DNA from: Ovis canadensis | Taxonomy: Eukaryota > Chordata > Mammalia > Artiodactyla > Bovidae | Direction: 5' to 3' | DNA: 64,000 bases | NCBI RefSeq assembly: GCF_042477335.2 | Contig: NC_091256.1 | Coordinates: 48,997,001 to 49,061,000 of the forward strand | In this document: positions 56,539 through 64,000 of the stretch, piece by piece | Layout: each line of letters starts with the position of its first letter | How positions within the stretch are numbered: the first letter of the stretch is position 1 | Made by a program: the position numbers and the translations under genes | Notes under the pieces: generated by a model | Told to the model about the DNA's origin: nothing | Database searches by the model: none | Seen by the model: the letters and a program-made list of their open reading frames with translations, nothing else

Positions 56539-57132
56539 CAATTCTGGCTGTACATCAAAACTTCCTTGAAGCTTTTTACTTTTTTTTAATGTTGATGCCA
56601 GGTCTAGAATACAGACTAATTATATCCAAATCTCTGAAGGTGTGGTCCAGTATTCAAATCAGTATTTTTTAACCCCTTAATGTACTGTGAGAGTTGGACT
56701 GTGAAGAAGGCTGAGGACTGAAGAATTGATGCTCTTGAACTGTGGTGTTGGAGAAGACTCTTGAGAGTCCCTTGGACTGCAAGGAGATCCAACCAGTCCA
56801 TCCTAAAGGAGATCAGTGCTGGGTGTTCCTTGGAAGGACTGATGCTAAAGCTGAAACTCCAATGCTTTGGCCACCTCATGTGAAGACTTGATTCATTGGA
56901 AAAGACCCTGATGCTTGGAAGGATTGGGGCAAGGAGGAAAAGGAGACAACAGAGGATGAGATGGCTGGATTGCATCACCGACTCGATGGACATGAGTTTG
57001 GGTGGACTCCAGGAGTTGGTGATGGACAGGGAGGCCTGGCGTGCTGCAGTTCATGGGGTCGCAAAGAGTTGAACACAACTGAGTGACTGAACTGAACTGA
57101 ACTGAATGTACTGCCAGTGTTGAGAACCAGTG
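56539..57132 (+). repeat. hAT-Charlie MITE, split by BovB copy 15
   Basis: 'tctcaattctggctgtacat', 'tatatccaaatctctgaagg' and 'aatcagtattttttaacccc', then after the BovB 'cagtgttgagaaccagtg' (57115-57132). This is the same MITE type as at 53912-54166 and in the same orientation. The left inverted repeat is eroded. Confidence 0.78.
56688..57104 (+). mobile_element. BovB LINE copy 15, 3' end, perfect TSD
   Basis: Flanked by aatgtactg at 56679-56687 and 57105-57113, inside a hAT MITE. It contains only the C-terminal coding region and 3' end, closing 'actgaactgaactg'. Confidence 0.95.
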
Positions 57133-57694
57133 ACTGAGATTTAAAGGGTCATATTCCAAGGACTCAAGCTCAGTTAGAATGTATTTTATAAGAAAATCTG
57201 CCACTGAGACAATACCGCCAGAGGATCATTGCTTATGTCAGACAAAATGTTCAGTTAGTCATTGTCGAGAAATACAACTAGTGGGTTTCTGGGCAAATCA
57301 AATGAAAGTGGTGACGAGGACAAAAATGCCTTTCCAAAATAAACGAATTACCATTATACTTCCATGTTACAGTGAGAGCTGTCTGCCATACAGAAGGTTC
57401 CATGCTCTCTAAGTAATAATAATGTGCAAAGTGTTAATAAGTAACATAGCAAAGACCTATTCTCTCGATTAAGTAAAATCATATTTGATGTTGTTAGGAA
57501 TCAATACTAAATATGAATATAAATATTTTAGAGAAAAGAAATTAAGTCCTCTGCACCACTCAGTCTGAGCACAGCACAGAGAAGAGGTGTTAGACAAAAA
57601 TCAATGTGATTCCCAGAAAGGTCACAGCAGGATGCTTATCTATAGTGGGAAGACGCTATTTTCTAGTTAAGATCCCCAATCAGGAAGCTTCTAT
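57133..57694. other. Unassigned DNA
   Basis: About 560 bp with no gene or nameable repeat. The 77-codon frame at 57179-57412 lacks motifs. Confidence 0.45.
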
Positions 57695-58300
57695 GACTAT
57701 TTCAGTTAGTTTGGGCTGGTTTAATACGAGACCAGAAAATGGGTGGGCTTCCCAGGGGGCTCAGTGGTAAAGAATCCGTCTGCCAAGCAGTAGATGTGGG
57801 TTTGATCCTTGGGTCGGGAAGATCCCCTGGAGGAGAAAATGGCAACCACTCCAGTATTCCACAGCCACTTCAGTATTCTAGGAAAATTCCATGGACAGAG
57901 GAACCTGGAGGGCTACAGTCCATGGGATAGCAAAAGAATTGGACATGACTGAGCACTAAACAACAATAGGAGAATGAATGGTTTAAACAACAGAAATTTA
58001 TTTCTCACAATTCTGGATGCTGTGACATCCAAGACGAAAAAACGGCAGATTCAGTATCTGGTGGGATTCCTCTTCCTGGTTTTCAGACAGCCATCCTTTC
58101 CTTGTATCCTTACTTGGTAGAGAGATAAATTGAAAGCAAGCTTTCTCTTAGAAAGGCTCTAATTGCTTAAAGGTCTTATCCCTCATGACCTCATCTAAAC
58201 CTAATCACCGCCAAAAGATCCTGCCTCCTAATATCATTACATTGGGGTTAGTATTTCAATATAGAAATTTATGAAAATTCAAACATGCACCCTACAACAT
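57695..58300 (-). mobile_element. MLT1-type LTR (ERVL-MaLR), antisense, split by Bov-tA
   Basis: 'ttcagttagtttgggctg' at the left and, after the SINE, 'tggtttaaacaacagaaatt', 'tatttctcacaattctggat', 'tcatgacctcatctaaacct' and 'tatcattacattggggttag' reproduce the antisense MLT1 layout. It is a solitary LTR with no coding part. Confidence 0.82.
57745..57968 (+). mobile_element. Bov-tA SINE with small internal duplication
   Basis: Sense Bov-tA in the MLT1 LTR. The segment 'ccactccagtattcc' is followed by a second, similar 'ccacttcagtattct', an internal repeat of about 20 bp absent from the other copies. It ends 'gagcactaaacaacaat'. Confidence 0.92.
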
Positions 58301-58529
58301 GGACTTAATAGGAATACAGTTCCATCCTTCAAGATTGCTCTTACACTCCACAGAGGCAGAACATAGATCCCACAGGGCACTCATTGCTGGAGTCAGTGGA
58401 CCAGCACTGAGCAAATGGAGATGGGCTTTTTTAGGGTGAGAAGCAATCAGGGGCAGCCATTTGCCTATGTGCTAGAGAGAGAAAACCCTTTTTGAAAAAT
58501 CATTATTATAAAGCAGTACCTAAAAGAAA

Positions 58530-58733
58530 GGGGCTTCCCAGGTGGCACAGTGGTGGTAAAGAGACATGTGTTTGATCCCTGGGTTTGGCAAGATCCCCTG
58601 GAGTATGAATTGGCAACCCATTTCAATATTCTTGCCTGGAAAATTCCATGGAGAGAGCAGCCTGGTGGGCTACAGTCCATGGGGTCGCAAAGAGTTAGAC
58701 ATGACTGAACGACTATGCGCACATACATGCACC
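58530..58733 (+). mobile_element. Bov-tA SINE
   Basis: Sense from 'gggcttcccaggtggcacag'. About a dozen bases of the head are deleted before the B box. It ends 'gaacgactatgcgcacatac'. The flanks aaaagaaa (58522-58529) and aaaagaga (58734-58741) probably are its duplication. Confidence 0.9.
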
Positions 58734-58741
58734 AAAAGAGA

Positions 58742-59860
58742 ACTCTGAGCTATTTCAGAAATACTGAGAATGTCTATAAACAGTACTAATGGGCCTGATA
58801 CAAGAAAGTGACATTGCAACAGAGGCTTACATAAACAGGGGTGAGATGCAGAGAAGAAAAGAGATCCTGTTCTATTAGTCCTTCTCTAGTTCTCCAACTT
58901 GTATAAAAAACTGGCAATTCTTATTGGGATCCCACTGAACGTCATATATAAGTTTAACTAGTTATATTAACTAGTTATATCAATAGCTATATGTTGATCT
59001 GTACCTGGTTCTCATTCTATAGTAGTGTGAGTTTGGACATTCTTCAGTAAGGCCTAACATAAACCACCTTGCTGGTATCTTCATAGACAGACTCCACAAG
59101 GAGTATATTGCACTTAGTGGTGTATACAAGAGCACTTGGTAAACAGCATTCCTAACAAAATTTTGTCTGGAAATGCCAATTATATAGACAACCATGACTG
59201 GCTACAAAAGGCCAGCATTTAGTATCATGAATAGGTTTTAAATTACAATTTGTTTGGTCTCAACACTTTTATAAAAGTTTGGGCTTATGTTTCAAGTCCA
59301 ATTTGGCCTCTTTTGTCTCTGTAGAAGGCAGAATTACACATGGTGTTATGAGCTCCGCAGATACATCATCACTGATTCTTTTCTTTTTCCTGGTACTTGC
59401 AGGAGCAATCAGCTACCAGCCTATGGGACGCATATGCAGGTCTGATAAGTAATCAAGCCATGATCCTGGCCTTAAACTCCAGGTATAATAAGCTTTCATG
59501 CTCTCTTATTGGACTGGTTGAATACCTTTAAAATGTAATAGATACATACCAACAATGTGAAAAGTTACTCCAGGTTCCTCTACCCTAATTCAGCACCTAT
59601 TCTTTCTGATGTTTATAAACCTTTCTGTACTGCATAAATAGGCAGATAAACTACTATACTACTTTTCATTTTTACTTTGTGTTAATTTTAACTTTTCTGT
59701 AAGATCATATTTTCATTTTGATGGCAACAGAATATTTCCAAATTTTGACATTTTCTAAACTAAATTTTATCAGTACTGTAATTATCATCCTTGTACACAA
59801 AAGATTGTATCTGCTCTGAAAAACTTCTTTGAAATACCCTTCTGAGAGTGAGGTTTCTGG
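58742..59860. other. Unassigned DNA
   Basis: About 1.1 kb. A local direct repeat 'ttaactagttata' occurs twice at about 58951-58979. No gene is recognised. Confidence 0.45.
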
Positions 59861-59868
59861 TTTAAGTG

Positions 59869-59869
<1 letters not shown>

Positions 59870-59911
<42 letters not shown>
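59870..59911. repeat. (GT)20 microsatellite in a SINE tail
   Basis: A perfect dinucleotide tract of about 41 bp directly joined to the 3' end of an antisense Bov-tA and enclosed by that SINE's target duplication. Confidence 0.97.
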
Positions 59912-59913
<2 letters not shown>

Positions 59914-60112
59914 CGCTGTCATGTCTGACTCTCTTACCATCCCATGGACTGTTGTCCGCCAGGCTCCTCTGCCCATAGTATTTCCCAGGGAAGAACACTG
60001 GTATGGGTTACCATTTCCTGCTCCAAGGGATCTTCCCAACCTAGAGACTGAACCCAAGTCTCATACATTGCAGATGTATTTCTTTACCACACAGCCACCA
60101 GGGAAGCCCTGA
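59871..60112 (-). mobile_element. Bov-tA SINE including its (GT)n tail
   Basis: Antisense Bov-tA body from 'tatcgctgtcatgtctgact' to 'agccaccagggaagccc'. A 10-bp duplication with one difference, tttaagtgat (59861-59870) and tttaaatgat (60113-60122), encloses both the microsatellite and the SINE. Confidence 0.94.
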
Positions 60113-60122
60113 TTTAAATGAT

Positions 60123-60885
60123 AGGCAACCATAAAAATGCCCTGCTCTGGAGGATCTTCACTGGCCAACAGCTACAGCTGCTGCCTGTGTAGATTTGCCA
60201 ACATGGTCTGTGAGGCCTCACTTCCTGTGGGCTTCTCTAATCAATGACCCAGCACGGTAGGACAAATAACTCCAATGGGTGCCAGTGGGTGACTTCAGCT
60301 TGAGAGATCCTCATCAGCCAGGCTGAACCCTCCTTGGAACTTGCTGTAATCCAAGACTCTTCCTACCCTAATCCTTCTTCCTTCCTTCTCTGCTTCTCTT
60401 CGAAATCTCTTTTACTTCTCTTAGACTTCTTAAAATACTCTTTTAGCATCTGTTTCCCCCAAACCCGAAGTAATGCAAATGAGATGAATTGTCTTAGAGC
60501 TTTTGATAGCATCAGTCTGTTCTCCAGAAAAAATGCACCTGTAAGTGTTTCATTAAAGCCTAGTCACCTGGAAGATATGCATGCATATATACAAAGATAC
60601 ATATAGACAAGATTTGGAATATTATATTATTTTACAAGGTTCATGGAAAGGCAGACTGTAGATTAGAATCCCCTTCTTCATATTTTAATTTTTTGGTCTA
60701 CCTAAATGTGTTAAAAATCTCCCACATACATAATGGTTTTCCTTTATTTTAAAAAATTTATTATAAATTTATTATAAATTTTACTTTTCATATTTTGATC
60801 AAGTATTATTTGGTAAATAAAGATTTACACATTATATCTTCATATATACCTATATAATTTAACAATATAAATGAATTCTGTTACT
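60123..60885. other. Unassigned DNA
   Basis: About 760 bp. Near 60758-60785 'aatttattataa' repeats in tandem. The 90-codon frame at 60334-60606 has no domain. Confidence 0.45.
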
Positions 60886-60896
60886 ATTAAACCCAT

Positions 60897-61109
60897 GGAC
60901 TTCCCAGGTTGCTCAGTGGTAAAGAATCTGCCTGCCAAGCAGGAGATGTGAGTTCAGTCCCTGGATTGAGAAGATCTCCTACAGAAGGAAATGGCAACCC
61001 ACCCCAGTATTCTTCCCTGAGAAATCCCATGGACAGAGGAACCTGGTGGACTATAGTCCATGAGGTCACAAAATAGTCAGACACAACTTAGCAACTAAAC
61101 AATAACAAA
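60897..61109 (+). mobile_element. Bov-tA SINE, perfect TSD
   Basis: Sense Bov-tA ending 'gcaactaaacaataacaaa'. Flanked by an 11-bp duplication, attaaacccat, at 60886-60896 and 61110-61120. Confidence 0.95.
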
Positions 61110-61179
61110 ATTAAACCCATATAATATCTTCCTTCTTTTTTTGACTAATTTAGTCTTTCTAATTATTTAGTTTCTACTC

Positions 61180-61690
61180 CCTTTTTACTGCTCTTTTAAA
61201 TCTTTAAAATTGCTTTAGACTTATTTCCCTTTATAATAATTTTAAAATAATGTATTTATTTTGTTTATGCCCTTCACTTCTTTGGTTGTATTTTCAGACC
61301 TTTCAAAATCTTAAGTTATATGGATAGTTTATTATTTGTCTCATTTTAAATAAGAAAAGAATGTTGATAATATTTAAATGCTTCAAATTTTCTAATTTTT
61401 AAAATAGATTTCTCATGGTGATTAGAGAATGAAATATATATGCTTTTATAGTTTGAAACTTTCTATGGCTAACTATATGCAGAATATTTTTCAGCATTCC
61501 ATGATTATTTAAAAAGATAACCCTTGTTATCTGATTTAGTATAATTTATTTATATCTCCTTATTAATTATATTAAAGATATTATTATTTACAGATTTTTA
61601 ACTTTTACCTGCCACATACTAATAACTGAATGCTTAATCTTCTCCTATGTGCTTCTATTTCTCCTTATATCCTTAATAATTTAATAGTTT
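61180..61690 (-). mobile_element. Old L1 fragment, antisense
   Basis: 'tctcatggtgattagagaat' and 'ggctaactatatgcagaata' resemble antisense text of old L1 elements. It is very AT-rich and decayed, and the boundaries are uncertain. Confidence 0.45.
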
Positions 61691-64000
61691 TTTTATAAAT
61701 TATATTTTATTTTATTTTTTAATTTTTATTTTTACTTTATTTTACTTTACAATACTGTATTGGTTTTGCCATACATTGACATGAATCCACCACAGGTGTA
61801 CATGCATTCCCAAACATGAACCCCCCTCCCACCTCCCTCCCCGTAACATCTCTGTGGGTCATCCCGATGCACCAGCCCCAAGCATCCTGTATCCTGCATC
61901 AGACATAGACTGGTGATTCGATTCTTACACGATAGTATACATGTTTCAATGCCATTCTCCCAAATCATCCGACCCTCTCCCTCTCCCTCTGAGTCCAAAA
62001 GTCCGCTATGCACATCTGTGTCTTTTTAGCTGTCTTGCATACAGGGTCATCATTGCCATCTTTCTAAATTCCATATATATGTGTTAGTATACTGTATTGG
62101 TGTTTTACTTTCTGGCTTACTTCACTCTGTATAATAGGCTCCAGTTTCATCCATCTCATCAGAACTGATTCAAATGTATTCTTTTTAACGGCTGAGTAAT
62201 ACTCCATTGTGTATATGTACGCAGCTTTCTTATCCATTCATCTGCTGATGGACATCTAGGTTGTTTCCATGTCCTGGCTATTATAAACAGTGCTGTGCTG
62301 AACATTGGGGTACATGTGTCTCTTTCAATTCTGGTTTCCTCCATGTGTATGCCCAGCAGTGGGATTGCTAGGTCATACGGCAGTTCTATTTGCAATATTT
62401 TAAGGAATCTCCACACTGTTCTCCATAGTGGCTGTACTAGTTTGCATTCCCACCAACAGTATAGGAGGGTTCCCTTTTCTCCACACCCTCTCCAGCATTT
62501 ATTGCTTGCAGATTTTTGGATCACAGCCATTCTGACTGGTGTGAAGTGGTACCTCATTGTGGTTTTGATTTGCATTTCTCTAATAATGAGTGATGTTGAG
62601 CATCTTTTCATGTGTTTGTTAGCCATCCGTATGTCTTCTTTGGAGAAACGTCTATTTAGTTCTTTGGCTCATTTTTTGATTGGGTTGTTTATTTTTCTGG
62701 AATTGAGCTGTATAAGTTGCTTGTATATTTTTGAGATTAGTTGTTTGTCAGTTGCTTCATTTGCTATTATTTTCTCCCATTCAGAAGGCTGTCTTTTCAC
62801 CTTGCTTATATTTTGCTTTGTTGTGCAGAAGCTTTTAATTTTAATTAGATCCCATTTGTTTAGTTTTGCTTTTATTTCCAGAATTCTGGGAGGTGGATCA
62901 TAGAGGATCCTGCTGTGATTTATGTCGGAGAGTGTTTTGCCTATGTTCTCCTCTAGGAGTTTTATAGTTTCTGGTCTTAGATTTAGATCTTTAATCCATT
63001 TTGAGTTTATTTTTGTGTGCGGTGTTAGAAAGTGATCTAGTTTCATTCTTTTACAAGTGGTTGACCAGTTTTCCCAGCACCACTTGTTAAAGAGATTGTC
63101 TTTACTCCATTGTATATTCTTGCCTCCTTTGTCAAAGATAAGGTGTCCATATGTGTGTGGATTTATCTCTGGGCTTTCTATTTTGTTCCATTGATCTATA
63201 TGTCTGTCTTTGTGCCAGTACCATACTGTCTTGATGACTGTGGCTTTGTAGTAGAGCCTGAAGTCAGGCAAGTTGATTCCTCCAGTTCCATTCTTCTTTC
63301 TCAAGATTGCTTTGGGTATTTGAGGTTTTTTGTATTTCCATACAAATCTTGAAATTATTTGTTCTAGTTCTGTGAAAAATATGGCTGGTAGCTTGATAGG
63401 GATTGCATTGAATTTGTAAATTGCTTTGGGTAGTATACTCATTTTCACTATATTGATTCTTCTGATCCACGAACATGGTATATTTCTCCATCTGTTAGTG
63501 TCCTCTTTGATTTCTTTCATCAGTGTTTTATAGTTTTCTATATATAGGTCTTTAGTTTCTTTAGGTAGATATATTCCTAAGTATTTTATTCTTTTCATTG
63601 CAATGGTGAATGGAATTGTTTCCTTAATTTCTTTTTCTACTTTCTCATTACTAGTGTATAGGAATGCAAGGGATTTCTGTGTGTTGATTTTATATCCTGC
63701 AACTTTACTATATTCATTGATTAGCTCTAGTAATTTTCTGGTGGAGTCTTTAGGGTTTTCTATGTAGAGGATCATGTCCTCTGCAAACGTGAGAGTTTTA
63801 CTTCTTCTTTTCCAATTTGGATTCCTTTTATTTCTTTTTCTGCTCTGATTGCTGTGGCCAAAACTTCCAGAACTATGTTGAATAGTAGCGGTGAAAGTGG
63901 GCACCCTTGTCTTGTTCCTGACTTTAGGGGAAATGCTTTCAATTTTTCACCATTGAGGATAATGTTTGATGTGGGTTTGTCATATAACTCTACACCTAAA
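61691..64000 (-). mobile_element. L1 (L1_BT type), antisense, runs off the window
   Basis: The 3' end is at the left: a T-rich tract, then 'tttactttacaatactgtat' and 'gaatccaccacaggtgtac'. The 3' UTR has the characteristic C-rich 'cccctcccacctccctcccc' block. ORF2 follows from about 62160 to the window edge. It is clearly younger than the L1 at 13.3-16.3 kb. The 5' end and any target duplication lie outside the window. Confidence 0.95.
62159..63904 (-). pseudogene. L1 ORF2p, RT C-terminal half to C-terminus, disabled
   Basis: Two minus-strand frames read through most of the second half of L1 ORF2p. The larger (62669-63904) starts in a shifted frame, then encodes '[12 protein letters not shown]'; the canonical L1 motif is FADD, so the first catalytic Asp is Glu (codon at 63779-63781). 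A missing base next to it causes the shift. '[13 protein letters not shown]', 'IKYLGIYLP' and '[14 protein letters not shown]' follow. A TGA at 62669-62671 replaces the Trp of 'KKWAKEL'. The C-terminal frame (62159-62626) carries the Cys-rich '[18 protein letters not shown]' segment and then diverges after 'DEWIRKL' owing to another shift. Confidence 0.93.

Noticed and set aside
58951..58979. Tandem 'ttaactagttata' repeat as an operator-like site
   Set aside because: Two copies of a short AT-rich palindrome in mammalian intergenic DNA are not evidence for a regulatory site.
62295..62903. 202-codon plus-strand frame with a membrane-protein-like composition
   Set aside because: It is antisense to L1 ORF2. 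The same peptide text appears at 2742-3005, antisense to the other L1.

Overview
This window is repeat-dense, non-coding nuclear DNA from a ruminant, most likely a bovid (cattle, buffalo, sheep or goat type). That call rests on many BovB (RTE-clade) LINE copies, tRNA-Glu-derived Bov-tA SINEs, BOV-A2 dimers, CHR-type artiodactyl SINEs, the ruminant L1_BT-type 3' end and a ruminant mariner hairpin MITE. Pan-mammalian fossils (Tigger1, MIR, L2, MLT1, hAT-Charlie MITEs, old L1) lie underneath. I found no host protein-coding exon, rRNA, functional tRNA or CRISPR array. Every long open frame I could explain is a piece of a retrotransposon or transposon protein, or its antisense shadow.

Layout. 0-3.3 kb: quiet DNA, then an internally deleted Tigger1 split by an old L1 end and by a rearranged young L1. 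3.3-8.3 kb: an old L1 3' UTR split by BovB, a MIR, a second BovB with readable reverse transcriptase, and a MIR split by a BOV-A2. 8.3-12 kb: mostly unassigned, with a BOV-A2 and a decayed hAT transposase. 12-18.6 kb: a BovB with a 362-codon open frame, an old L1 that received five later insertions, an LTR-like remnant and another BovB. 18.6-31.5 kb: SINEs, five BovB pieces (two facing each other), L2 and MIR. 31.5-45.4 kb: L1 mosaics, an MLT1 LTR, a 2.4 kb antisense BovB and two sister BovB copies that share a broken reverse-transcriptase motif. 45.4-57 kb: further L1 and SINE layers, the longest sense BovB (2.46 kb, with a perfect target duplication), a mariner MITE inside a hAT MITE, and a second hAT MITE split by BovB. 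57-64 kb: MLT1, several Bov-tA (one carrying a (GT)20 tract) and a long antisense L1 running off the window.

By my boundaries there are 15 BovB fragments totalling roughly 16 kb, about a quarter of the window. Their reading frames are all broken, or open but catalytically doubtful, so nothing here looks like an active source element. Many insertion ages can be ordered from nesting and from target-site duplications (TSDs) read directly in the sequence. I found no novel multi-gene system. The observations most worth following are the mariner-derived hairpin at 53941-54018 (a possible ruminant miR-2284/2285-type locus), the RT-dead BovB lineage shared by two copies, the twin-primed L1 inside Tigger1, and the hAT transposase fossil near 10 kb. 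Family names are from memory of consensus sequences; no database search was run.
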